Below, piece by piece: positions 42,223 to 50,522 of a stretch of 64,000 nt of DNA. The first letter of the stretch is position 1. Each line of letters opens with the position of its first letter. Position numbers and translations under genes: made by a program. The stretch is from JAYZDK01 sp964604165 (lineage in GTDB: Bacteria; Myxococcota_A; UBA796; CAJQPC01): NCBI GenBank assembly GCA_964604165.1, contig CAZRYF010000004.1, forward strand, positions 62,001 to 126,000, in the 5' to 3' direction. The notes beneath the pieces are model-generated. The model was not told the DNA's origin and did no database searches. It saw nothing but the letters and a program-made list of their open reading frames with translations.

Positions 42223-43920
42223 TCACAGTCGATGGACCCGGAGGACTTGTCGGGCCCCGACTTGAAAGATCCCGGTCTCCGCACCGTCGGGCCAGACGAC
42301 GCGAACCTTGTCCACCTGTTCCTGATCCCCCAGGCCAAAGTGCACCACTGGAGGACCGCTGGAGGACAGATTCGTCCCCCCGGCACGCACCCAACGAACC
42401 TGGGTGCCCAACACGGTCGTCAGCTCAACACGAGCGCCGATGGCATCTCCATTCCAGCCCCCCTGCTCCAGGCTGACCTCCAACCAGTTGGAGGCATTGC
42501 ACCGAGCCATTCGGATCTTGGCGGGACCCAGAAGGTCCCGGCTCACCAGGTCCAAGAACCCATCACGATCAAGGTCCACAAGCACAAAGCCCCGGTTGAC
42601 CCCCCCATCGTCCAGCCCCCAAGCAGCTGCCTCTTCCTGAAACAAGCCGTTCTCATCCTGTACAAACAAAGCGTTCTTTTGGGACAGAGGGTTCAACAAC
42701 CCGACCTCATCATCTCCCTCCAGGTAGCCATAGGCAATTAGCGCATCCAAGTCGCCATCATTGTCCAGATCCTCAAGCTCTGGGGNNNNNNNNNNNNNNN
42801 NNNNNNNNNNNNNNNNNNNNNNNNNNNNNNNNNNNNNNNCCACATCTACAGACAACCCCCTACTGGCCGATGACTCGTACCATGTTCCGTCCGCCGCGCT
42901 CTCCAAGAGAGCCAGATCATCCCAGCTGGTGATCAAGAGGTCCGGCAAGGTGTCCCCATTGAGGTCCCCCAACCCCAGCCCCATCCCGAACACCTGCACT
43001 CCCAGACCGGTCTCATCGCTGACATCCTGGAAGTTCCACGTGGAACCTTCCGTGGTGTTCCGGTAAGCCAGGTTTGGCACCACCCGGGAGCCAAAATCAT
43101 TCACAAAGTACAAATCCAAGCGCCCGTCCCCATCCAGGTCGTGAAGTCCACAGGCATAGCTGTACCCGTCATGGGCCTCCTGGGGAAGCAAATCCGAGCG
43201 ACTGAGAAACGTGCCATCTCCCAGGTTCTCGTAGAGCTCGCTCGGGTCCGCCGGCCAAGGATTCTCCTGGTCCCAGCCCGCCGTGGGACCGGTGAAATGG
43301 GCGCAAATAAACAGATCCAAGTCCCCATCCAAGTCCAAGTCTCCAAAGCTCCCCCCGATGGACCCCAGGCCCAGGTCCTGGAAGCCCGACCCGTCCACCA
43401 CGTCGAACCGGCCCGCACCGTTGTTTCGGTACAGGCGATTTGGGTTGCCCCGGTTAATGGTTACGAGGTCCGGCGCACCATCTCCATCTACGTCCGCCGC
43501 AACGGAGCCCTGCGTCCGGTGAAAACGCAGCCCGAAGAGCTCATCCGTTTGGTTTAGCCACACCCCGTCCCCTTCTCCCATGAAAAGTTGATCCGGGCCC
43601 AGGTTGGGCAAAAAGATGTCGTAGTTTCCATCCTGATCGAAGTCGACAACCGAGAGCCCTCTCCCAAGGTCCAGCTCGGACTCCCCCTCAAAGGTCGCCT
43701 GGCCGGCCCAGTCCGGCCCTCCGAGGATGACCTCAAACGGCCCCTCACTCTCCCGTAGATCAGGCGATGCACAGGTGACTGTGGGACCAGCCTCCAGACG
43801 GACCGGAGCACCTGTCACACCGGCGTCCATTCCGTCTTCTCCCGTCTCCTCAAGCACCACCGCGGGCCGGCAACCCATTGAAATTACGATAATCATCATC
43901 GATGTGAAGGAAGGCCGCAT
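42223..43920 (-). CDS. CRTAC1-like FG-GAP/VCBS repeat protein with ASPIC/UnbV domain
   Basis: A signal peptide with weak lipobox (MMIIVISMGC) leads to a beta-propeller built from FG-GAP repeats with Ca2+-binding loops such as DFDQDGNYD, DVDGDGAPD, DLDLDGDLD, DLDGDGRLD and DLNGDTLPD. The last 100 residues fit the ASPIC/UnbV domain (GDAIGARVELTTVLGTQ, VDKVRVVWPDG), the arrangement of CRTAC1-family proteins. 54 N bases fall within one repeat, and the frame continues on both sides. A GTG at 43926 is an alternative start to the ATG at 43920. A ligand-binding or adhesive surface role is likely; no enzyme motif is seen. Confidence 0.8.
   Translation of the reverse strand: MRPSFTSMMIIVISMGCRPAVVLEETGEDGMDAGVTGAPVRLEAGPTVTCASPDLRESEGPFEVILGGPDWAGQATFEGESELDLGRGLSVVDFDQDGNYDIFLPNLGPDQLFMGEGDGVWLNQTDELFGLRFHRTQGSVAADVDGDGAPDLVTINRGNPNRLYRNNGAGRFDVVDGSGFQDLGLGSIGGSFGDLDLDGDLDLFICAHFTGPTAGWDQENPWPADPSELYENLGDGTFLSRSDLLPQEAHDGYSYACGLHDLDGDGRLDLYFVNDFGSRVVPNLAYRNTTEGSTWNFQDVSDETGLGVQVFGMGLGLGDLNGDTLPDLLITSWDDLALLESAADGTWYESSASRGLSVDVXXXXXXXXXXXXXXXXXXXPELEDLDNDGDLDALIAYGYLEGDDEVGLLNPLSQKNALFVQDENGLFQEEAAAWGLDDGGVNRGFVLVDLDRDGFLDLVSRDLLGPAKIRMARCNASNWLEVSLEQGGWNGDAIGARVELTTVLGTQVRWVRAGGTNLSSSGPPVVHFGLGDQEQVDKVRVVWPDGAETGIFQVGARQVLRVHRL
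42786..42839. other. Run of 54 N (unresolved bases)
   Basis: Undetermined bases inside the CRTAC1-like gene. 54 is a multiple of three and the reading frame is open on both sides, but the true length of the missing part is unknown. Confidence 1.
43033..43046. promoter_or_regulatory. parS-like 14-bp palindrome inside the CRTAC1-like gene
   Basis: GTTCCACGTGGAAC matches the inner 14 bases of the two perfect parS sites; the outermost T-A pair is lost (A before it, C after). It is within coding sequence, about 2.4 kb from the site at 40582 and 3.4 kb from that at 46454. ParB usually tolerates a change at the outer pair, so it is a candidate weak parS. Confidence 0.6.
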
Positions 43921-44011
43921 GGTCACCGCAGACTAACTGCGGCTGGAGCCCACCGCGACCCCGGCTCCTCTCACCCCTTGACACTGCAGGATCCACACCC
44001 CATACAAGACC

Positions 44012-46417
44012 ATGCCCACGCTCGCCATCCTCCTGTTCCTCTCTTTGGCGGAGGCCCACCGTCCCCACGCGGTCTTGACCTCCGTGACACACAGCCAGTC
44101 TTCCCACTGGGCCCTGCTCGATCCCCACGACGTGTCCCAGCTCGTGATCTCCGAGGATGGCGGACGCCATTGGAACCACCTGGCGACCCCCGCCATGGAA
44201 TCTGCCCTGGTGTCCGCCACGCTGGACTCTGGCAATCGCCTCCACCTACTCGCCGCCGATGGCTCTCATTATTGGGAGGAGGAAGGTGGAGACTGGGTCC
44301 TGGAGACACTCCCAAACCCACCACTGGTGGCGTATGACTCCGCGGCGCTTGGCGGCGCCGTTTTGTTCGCCACAAGCAACGGGCTGTATTGGCATAACGC
44401 TGGCACAACCACGGCTTTTGCGGATTCCCAGATTGTTGCTACAGCAATAAATGTTTCTTGCGACAGCGCCTGCTCCGTCCTGGTTGTGGGGGGCTCTGGC
44501 GGGCTCTGGCGGGCGGGCGGCATTGCCTTGGACGGCACATGGGAGGAGTTGCCTGAATTGGTGCCACTGCAGGGGCTTCCAGGAGGCCGGCTCGGTCTTT
44601 CCGGGCTGGAATCCGGGGGTATCATCTACGTCGGCACGACTTCAGGTGTCTTGCAATCTTCCGACCAGGGGGGAAGCTGGGAGATTTGTGCCGATTTGCC
44701 CGTGTCTCTCTCCGGAGAACACTCCGAGGCTGTTCCGGCGCTCTTTGCGGGCGAGTCCGGGGCCATCCTTGCCGCATCAGGTCAGGAAGCCGTATTTGTC
44801 AGCACAGACTCATGCGAAAGCTGGACCTCTCTCCCCTCCGGCCTGGAGGTGGCCTATGGAGGCACGGGCAACGCCACCGACCCCACCCAGGCCTGGGTGC
44901 ATCTGTCCCTGGAGGCATCCAGCGGGCTGGTGGCGGGATTCGGGGGCGCCCGCACCACCGTCGATGGCGGAACGACCTGGCAGCCCTCAGCGCTTCTTCG
45001 GGGTCGGTACACCCGAGCGGTGACCGTTTCCAGCGATTGGCCGGAGGATCCCCGGATCTACACAGCGGGCTACGGTGGCGGAGTCTCCTGGTCAGACGAC
45101 GGCGGCAGCACTTGGGATGGTTCCGCTACAGGCCTGGATTCGGAGGTGGTTGCCTATGACTTGATCTCCGCTCCAGGTGCACCCAACGTGCTGCTGTATG
45201 CCGGACTGAGTGCTCTCTTTCGAAGCAGCGACAGCGGTGCCACCTGGGGGCCCGTTTCTGTGCCCATGATCCGCTCACGGGCCGTGCGATCGGTGGGGGA
45301 GACCCTGTATTTGCTGGGAGAGGATGTGGGCCAGGCCATGGCACCGGTGCTGGCGCGATCTGGGGATCAGGGGAAGACCTGGGCCAAAGTCCCAGGCTTC
45401 GGTGTGGCGGTCGGCAGTGCGCTCCCCCGCGACCTGTTCGGCGCCACCTGGGAAGGGGAGTCCGCTCTCGTGGTGGTCACGGATGTGCCCGCCGGCATCT
45501 GGTTCAGCAAGGACGGTGGCGATACCTGGGAGGCCCTGTCCGTTCTTGGGAGCGAACCGGCCGCCGGGGGCGCTGTGGTTGAAACAGCGACGAGCAATCG
45601 GTTGGTTTTTGCAACCCCGACCGGCGGGGTTGAGCTGCTGGACGAAGGAGACACCGAGTGGAGATCGCCGAGCGCCGCCCCGGAGGGGTCCCCTCGTCGG
45701 CTGGTGGCGGGTGAAGGGGACACGCTGTGGTTGGGAACTCGGGGAGGAACCGTCTGGAAGTCAACAGATGAAGGAGACTCCTGGGTCCAGGTAGGGGAGC
45801 GCCTCCCCAGCGCAATCCACGACCTCTTTCCCGTGCCCGGAAGCCCCAACGCGGTACTTCTGGCCACCCAAGTGGGCGTCTGGTGGACGGATGGAGGCTC
45901 CCTGCAGCCGCTGCCCTGGATGGAACGACTGGAAAACGGCGGGGTATTTCTAAGCTGCGGTGATCAACGGGAGGCGTGCAATGACTACACGGAGGAAGGA
46001 CAGGGGGCCGGGGGCGGAGTGGCCCTGGAGACCGGTGAGTCTCTCTTCTTTTCCACAGAGGGCACCGAGGTTTCCCTGCTGGTGAGCGGGGAGGCCGAGT
46101 GGGATGTATGGATCGACGGCGCACAGACCGCCTCGAATGAAACTGAGTTCACAATGGAAGAGGGCTGGAAGGACCTGGAGGTGAAGGTTCTGTCAGGCAG
46201 GCTTCACCTGGACGCGGTCGAGGCCTGGGGGGAGGGGACTCCGCTTCCGGTTTCTCTGGATACAGGCACACGTGACACAAGCGGTTCTCCCGCCGAAACC
46301 CCCAAGGACGCTCCCCGCTGTAGCGGCTGCGCATCAAGCAGCGGTCGCCAGGCGTCCTGGACCTTTCTTCTGCTCCTTGCTTCTTCCTTTCTGCGCCGTC
46401 AAAACGTTCGACGATAG
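44012..46417 (+). CDS. Exported Asp-box (BNR) beta-propeller protein with MYXO-CTERM-like tail
   Basis: An 801-residue protein with a signal peptide (MPTLAILLFLSLAEA) and about nine Asp-box motifs (SEDGGRHW, SSDQGGSW, TVDGGTTW, SDDGGSTW, SSDSGATW, SKDGGDTW and others), as in sialidase/VPS10/YCF48-type propellers. A short beta domain follows, then a Thr/Asp linker. The C-terminus is CSGCASSSGRQ, a hydrophobic stretch (FLLLLASSFL) and a basic end (RRQNVRR), the layout of a MYXO-CTERM sorting signal. The protein is thus probably held at, then processed onto, the cell surface. No sialidase catalytic residues are evident. The 3' end overlaps rsmG by 19 bases. Confidence 0.8.
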   Translation: MPTLAILLFLSLAEAHRPHAVLTSVTHSQSSHWALLDPHDVSQLVISEDGGRHWNHLATPAMESALVSATLDSGNRLHLLAADGSHYWEEEGGDWVLETLPNPPLVAYDSAALGGAVLFATSNGLYWHNAGTTTAFADSQIVATAINVSCDSACSVLVVGGSGGLWRAGGIALDGTWEELPELVPLQGLPGGRLGLSGLESGGIIYVGTTSGVLQSSDQGGSWEICADLPVSLSGEHSEAVPALFAGESGAILAASGQEAVFVSTDSCESWTSLPSGLEVAYGGTGNATDPTQAWVHLSLEASSGLVAGFGGARTTVDGGTTWQPSALLRGRYTRAVTVSSDWPEDPRIYTAGYGGGVSWSDDGGSTWDGSATGLDSEVVAYDLISAPGAPNVLLYAGLSALFRSSDSGATWGPVSVPMIRSRAVRSVGETLYLLGEDVGQAMAPVLARSGDQGKTWAKVPGFGVAVGSALPRDLFGATWEGESALVVVTDVPAGIWFSKDGGDTWEALSVLGSEPAAGGAVVETATSNRLVFATPTGGVELLDEGDTEWRSPSAAPEGSPRRLVAGEGDTLWLGTRGGTVWKSTDEGDSWVQVGERLPSAIHDLFPVPGSPNAVLLATQVGVWWTDGGSLQPLPWMERLENGGVFLSCGDQREACNDYTEEGQGAGGGVALETGESLFFSTEGTEVSLLVSGEAEWDVWIDGAQTASNETEFTMEEGWKDLEVKVLSGRLHLDAVEAWGEGTPLPVSLDTGTRDTSGSPAETPKDAPRCSGCASSSGRQASWTFLLLLASSFLRRQNVRR

Positions 46418-46938
46418 CCCACGGAGCGTCGGGGCTTACCTTCTACTTCGTAGTGTTCCACGTGGAACATCTCAAAACCCTCGGCTCTCGGCGGGTCCTC
46501 CCGGGCCACCAAAACCACGGCTGTACCGCCAATCTCAAGCATTGGACGCACGGTCTTCAACATGGCAGCCGGGGGTTGAAATGCCCGGGCCACCACTCCT
46601 GCCAGGGACTCCGGCGCGAGCCCCTCCACACGCTGGTGGAGCACTTCCAGGTTGGCCAGACCGCACACCACGGCCAATTCCTTTAGGAATATCGCGCGTT
46701 TACGTCTTGACTCCACCAGGGAGACCTGTGCCTTCGGATGCCTGGCCGCAAGGGCAATACCAGGAAAGCCTGCGCCGGACCCCAGGTCCGCCCACGAACC
46801 GCAGGCATCCAGCCATGCCACCGCATGGGCAGCGTCCCTGAAGTGGGGTTCCAGGGGGCCGGGACCCACCAGGTCCATGGCATTTCGCCATCGCGCCAGG
46901 TGATCCATGTGAAGTTGTTCCGCGGGCGTAAACTTCAA
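46399..46938 (-). CDS. rsmG: 16S rRNA (guanine-527-N7) methyltransferase RsmG
   Basis: A 179-residue SAM-dependent enzyme (also called GidB) modifying the 530 loop region of 16S rRNA. SAM motif I is ADLGSGAGFPG, followed by VSLVESRRKRAIFL and VVARAFQP. It is shorter than the 207-residue E. coli enzyme, mainly at the N-terminus and around the NLT segment, which reads NAMDLVGPG. Codons for MFHVEH near the C-terminus contain a perfect parS palindrome. It overlaps mnmG by ATGA, the common gidA-gidB order. Confidence 0.92.
   Translation of the reverse strand: MKFTPAEQLHMDHLARWRNAMDLVGPGPLEPHFRDAAHAVAWLDACGSWADLGSGAGFPGIALAARHPKAQVSLVESRRKRAIFLKELAVVCGLANLEVLHQRVEGLAPESLAGVVARAFQPPAAMLKTVRPMLEIGGTAVVLVAREDPPRAEGFEMFHVEHYEVEGKPRRSVGYRRTF
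46454..46469. promoter_or_regulatory. parS site within rsmG
   Basis: TGTTCCACGTGGAACA, identical to the site at 40582, lies in the last part of the rsmG coding sequence where it is read as FHVEH. Overlap of parS with gidB-region codons is plausible because these genes lie close to the origin in many bacteria. Confidence 0.9.
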
Positions 46939-48770
46939 CCTCTCTCCCGGGCCACGTGGAGAGCCAGCGTGGTTACAGCGGCCGGAGTCACCCCCGGAAG
47001 CCGGGCAGCCGAAGACAGATCAGCCGGTCGTCCCGCCTCCAGGCGATGCCGCACCTCGTTGGACAAGCCGGCCACCGTTCCGAAATCCACGGCGACCAAC
47101 GACACGGTCGCCATCTTCTGGGTGAGGGCAGCCCGTTGTTCCTCTCGGGCAAGGTAGCCGGCATACTTGGCGTCCGTTTCCACCTGTGCCGCCACCACAG
47201 CGGGGAGCTCCGGCAGGCCCAGCACCCGGGCCACGTCTGCGTACCGAACCCCGGGACGCTTGACCAGGTCCCGTGCCTCACAGGCCTTGCGCAGAGGTCC
47301 CAGGCCCGCCCCCTCCATCTGCGCGCAGGTAGCGGCATCGGGGATAATTCGGGTAGAAAGCGCCTTTTCTCCCGCCCGTATCCCTTCTTGCCTCTCCAGG
47401 AACGCCCGCCAGGCATCCTCTCCCAACAGGCCCATTTCTCGCGCAAGGGGCATCAAACGCCGGTCTGCATTGTCCTCTCGCAAGCGCAGTCGATGTTCCG
47501 CACGGGAGGTGAACATGCGGTAGGGCTCCCCCCCGACTCCCCGGGTCACAAGATCGTCCACCATGACCCCCAAGTAGGCCTGGTCGCGCCCGACCAGAAA
47601 GGGTTCTCCCAAACAGGCGGACACCCCCGCAAGCAATCCCTGGGCCGCCGCCTCCTCGTAGCCGGAGGTTCCGTTGACCTGGCCGGCCAGGTAGAGACCC
47701 GGGAAATTCCTGTGCTGCAAACCCCGGTCCAGGTCCCGGGGGTCGGAGGCATCGTATTCCACGGCGTAGCCGTACTGCAGAATCTGCGCTGACTCGAGTC
47801 CAACCACCGAGCGCACCATGGCGAGCTGCACGTCCCTTGGCAGAGAGGTGGACATACCGTTGACGTACAGGCGGTGGGTATCCAACCCCTCTGGCTCCAG
47901 AAACAAGAGGTGCCGCGACCGGTCTGCAAACCGCACAATCTTGTCCTCAATGGACGGACAATACCGGGGCCCGACACCGGTGATCTGGCCTGAGAACATG
48001 GGGGACAAATCCAAGGCGCCCCGGATGATGTCGTGGGTGCCTTCATGGGTCTCCGCAAGGAAGCAGCGCACCCGGGGGAGGCGAGACGTGGGCGGCGTAA
48101 AGGAAAAGTGACCCTCGGTGTCCTCCTGCGCCGAGAGACGCGAAAAATCGACGGTTCGCCCGTCCAGTCTGGGAGTAGTGCCCGTCTTGAGGCGAATTGT
48201 CCGCAGACCAGCATCCCGCAGGAATTTCCCAAGGGCGTTGGCTGCGCTGCTTCCCACACGTCCCCCCTCCACCTGCTCTTCACCGAAGTGCATGCGGGCC
48301 GAGAGAAAGGTCCCCGTGGTCAACAGGACGGCCGAAGCGTGCAGCTCGCTCCCTCCATTGAGGACCACGCCGGACACCCGCCCCCCCTTCATCTGCAGAC
48401 GCTCGACCTCCCCTTGCACGACTGTCACGCCGGGGAGCGACATGATTCGAGACTGGATCTGGGCAGGATATCGATGGATGTCCACCTGTGCGCGACTGGA
48501 GCGCACAGCGAGGCCCTTGCGGGTGTTGAGGGTCCGGAACTGGACGGTGGCCGCATCTGCAGCCTGCGCCATCAAGCCCCCCAGAGCGTCTATCTCCCGC
48601 ACCAGTTGTCCCTTTCCAAGCCCCCCCACGGCGGGATTGCAGGAAAGGCGTCCGATCTCCTCCGCACGAGTTGTGACCCATACCACCCGCCGGCCCAGTC
48701 GGGCCGCAGCAGCAGCCGCTTCCGCGCCCGCATGTCCGCCCCCCACCACGATGAGGTCATTGGTGCTCAT
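46935..48770 (-). CDS. mnmG: tRNA uridine-5-carboxymethylaminomethyl modification enzyme MnmG
   Basis: A 611-residue FAD protein (GidA) that works with MnmE to modify U34 of certain tRNAs. It has the dinucleotide fold IVVGGGHAGAEAAAAAARLG, the family segments SCNPAVGGLGKGQLVREID and DGRTVDFS, AGQVNGTSGYEEAAAQGL, and a C-terminal helical MnmE/tRNA-binding region (KYAGYLAREEQRA). It is complete and of normal length. It heads the mnmG-rsmG unit; mnmE is not next to it. Its start is 58 bases from the divergent GT39-type gene. Confidence 0.97.
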   Translation of the reverse strand: MSTNDLIVVGGGHAGAEAAAAAARLGRRVVWVTTRAEEIGRLSCNPAVGGLGKGQLVREIDALGGLMAQAADAATVQFRTLNTRKGLAVRSSRAQVDIHRYPAQIQSRIMSLPGVTVVQGEVERLQMKGGRVSGVVLNGGSELHASAVLLTTGTFLSARMHFGEEQVEGGRVGSSAANALGKFLRDAGLRTIRLKTGTTPRLDGRTVDFSRLSAQEDTEGHFSFTPPTSRLPRVRCFLAETHEGTHDIIRGALDLSPMFSGQITGVGPRYCPSIEDKIVRFADRSRHLLFLEPEGLDTHRLYVNGMSTSLPRDVQLAMVRSVVGLESAQILQYGYAVEYDASDPRDLDRGLQHRNFPGLYLAGQVNGTSGYEEAAAQGLLAGVSACLGEPFLVGRDQAYLGVMVDDLVTRGVGGEPYRMFTSRAEHRLRLREDNADRRLMPLAREMGLLGEDAWRAFLERQEGIRAGEKALSTRIIPDAATCAQMEGAGLGPLRKACEARDLVKRPGVRYADVARVLGLPELPAVVAAQVETDAKYAGYLAREEQRAALTQKMATVSLVAVDFGTVAGLSNEVRHRLEAGRPADLSSAARLPGVTPAAVTTLALHVARERG

Positions 48771-48828
48771 GTCGCGCTTCTAACCCACACCGCGCACGGC
48801 GCCCGGGCCGCCGAGGTACCATCACGTC

Positions 48829-50325
48829 GTGCAGGAGCGGTCTCGAGACGGGCTTGCAGCGTTGCTTGTGCTGGGGTTGGTGTTGCCCTTCCTGGGGCGC
48901 CCGGTGCATGTGGACGAAGCAAACTTCCTGCGGCTTGCCGCGGGGGCCAGGGCCGATCCGTGGCGCCCCCATGCCATTCCCATCAACTGGCAAGGGGTCG
49001 AGCAGCCCGCCCTGGAGGTGCTCTCCAACCCCCCCGGGATTGCCTGGTGGCTTGCCGTGCTTCCTTCCAACGCCCCGGTCTGGCTCCTTCACGCGTGGAT
49101 GCTCCCTTGGCTGGCGCTGGCGCTCTGGGGTATCCACCGACTCGGACACACGGTTTCCGGGCAGGGGAGGGGACTGCTGCTCCTCTTGGGCACCTCTCCC
49201 ATCGTGGTGCTTTCCGCCCAGTCCCTCACCCCGGACCTGCCTCTGCTGGCCTGCACCGTGGCGGGCCTGGCTGGTTTTCTCTCCTCCCCCCGCCCTGCTC
49301 GCTGGGCCTTTCTGGTGGGCTGCGCGAGCCTGTTTCGCTACTCGGGTATCTGCCTTGTACCCCTGGTGCTCCTTGCGGGCTGGCAGAGACACCGGTGGAA
49401 GCCCGCGCTGGCAGCTGTTTTGCCCCTGCTGCTGCTCCTGGCCCATGATGCCGCCGCCTATGGAGAGCTGCATCTGTTCTCCATGGTGGGCTTTCAGTCG
49501 GTGGCAGGCTCCCCCGGGGAACTTTGGAGAAAGGCCGTAGCGAGCGTGGCCATGCTGGGAGGCGCGGGGCTTCTTCCGGTTCTTGTTCGAGGGCGACCCG
49601 CAGGGATCGGGGCAACCATCGGTGCGCTGGCTGGGTCGGGGGCTGCCCTGGCTTCCGGGCACCAGGGAGTCGGGTTGGCGGCCACGGTGTTGGCCACGGC
49701 TGCAGGAGGGGCGACGCTCTCCAGCGTGCGCTGGCGAGACTCCCTGGAGCGATGGCTTGCCTGTTGGGCGTTGGGGGGCCTTCTGTTTCTCCTGGCCCTG
49801 CGCTTTGTGGCAGCACGGTACTGGATACCGTTTCTCCCCGCCTTTGGCCTGTTTCTGCTTCGCGGAGACCCGGGCCCCAAGAGGCTCGGGGTGGCCGTGG
49901 CCGCGGCAAGCCTGCTCAGCCTGGGAATGTCTTGGGACATGGCCGCCATGGCCCGGGGGCATGCCCAGGTGGCGGAACAGGTCACAACCCGGGGCAAAGG
50001 AGCGTTCTCAGGACACTGGGGTTGGCAGCACCACTTGGAGGCCGCTGGGTGGAAGGCACTGGACGAGGGAACCCGCCCCACAGGCCTGTACGCGGTTTCC
50101 CAAGTCACCTGGCCCCAGGAGCCAGCACCGGGCGGCTGCCTCAAGTCACTGGAGCGTTGGGAGTTGGAAGATACCTTCTGGGGTCCGCGGGTCCATACGG
50201 CGAAAGGCGCAGCCAACTACCACGCCCACCTGGTCTCCCATTCTCCACCGGTGGAGACCTACAGCCCGTGGTCTCTCTCCAACGAGCCCTATGACGTGAT
50301 CGAGCTGTTTGGGCCCTGCCCCTGA
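48829..50325 (+). CDS. GT39/ArnT-like membrane glycosyltransferase
   Basis: A 498-residue multi-pass membrane protein. The acidic pair in PVHVDEANFLRL, in the first periplasmic loop near residue 28, is the DE catalytic motif of GT-C family PMT/ArnT-type enzymes that use polyprenyl-linked sugars. About ten hydrophobic helices follow, then a C-terminal soluble part. The likely job is transfer of a sugar to lipid A, a wall polymer or a protein on the outer face of the inner membrane. The start is GTG at 48829. A second member of this family is at 57810-59366. Confidence 0.75.
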   Translation: MQERSRDGLAALLVLGLVLPFLGRPVHVDEANFLRLAAGARADPWRPHAIPINWQGVEQPALEVLSNPPGIAWWLAVLPSNAPVWLLHAWMLPWLALALWGIHRLGHTVSGQGRGLLLLLGTSPIVVLSAQSLTPDLPLLACTVAGLAGFLSSPRPARWAFLVGCASLFRYSGICLVPLVLLAGWQRHRWKPALAAVLPLLLLLAHDAAAYGELHLFSMVGFQSVAGSPGELWRKAVASVAMLGGAGLLPVLVRGRPAGIGATIGALAGSGAALASGHQGVGLAATVLATAAGGATLSSVRWRDSLERWLACWALGGLLFLLALRFVAARYWIPFLPAFGLFLLRGDPGPKRLGVAVAAASLLSLGMSWDMAAMARGHAQVAEQVTTRGKGAFSGHWGWQHHLEAAGWKALDEGTRPTGLYAVSQVTWPQEPAPGGCLKSLERWELEDTFWGPRVHTAKGAANYHAHLVSHSPPVETYSPWSLSNEPYDVIELFGPCP

Positions 50326-50522
50326 GACATTGGGGAGGTGGCTCGCGTCCTCTTCATTCGCTTGCGACCCCGCCGAATCTCGTCTCCACAGCCCAGAAGG
50401 CAGAGCAGGTGGTGCACCCCCAGCCAGCACCAGCCTCGCAGGCCAAGGTGGGGCGCAAGGAGAACGGTGCCCAACAGGGCCACCGCCAACCAGGCCCACG
50501 CGACTCGCAATCGAAAGTCCAT
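50289..50522 (-). CDS. Small membrane protein, translationally coupled
   Basis: A 77-residue reading frame begins with an ATG that overlaps the stop of the FG-GAP lipoprotein (TGATG at 50524-50520). It has one or two hydrophobic segments (AWLAVALLGTVLLAPHL, WCWLGVHHLLCLLG) followed by a basic stretch (RRGRKRMKR), the expected positive-inside topology. It explains the otherwise empty 196 bases after the GT39-type gene, whose end it overlaps by 37 bases. No family is recognised. Confidence 0.5.
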   Translation of the reverse strand: MDFRLRVAWAWLAVALLGTVLLAPHLGLRGWCWLGVHHLLCLLGCGDEIRRGRKRMKRTRATSPMSQGQGPNSSITS

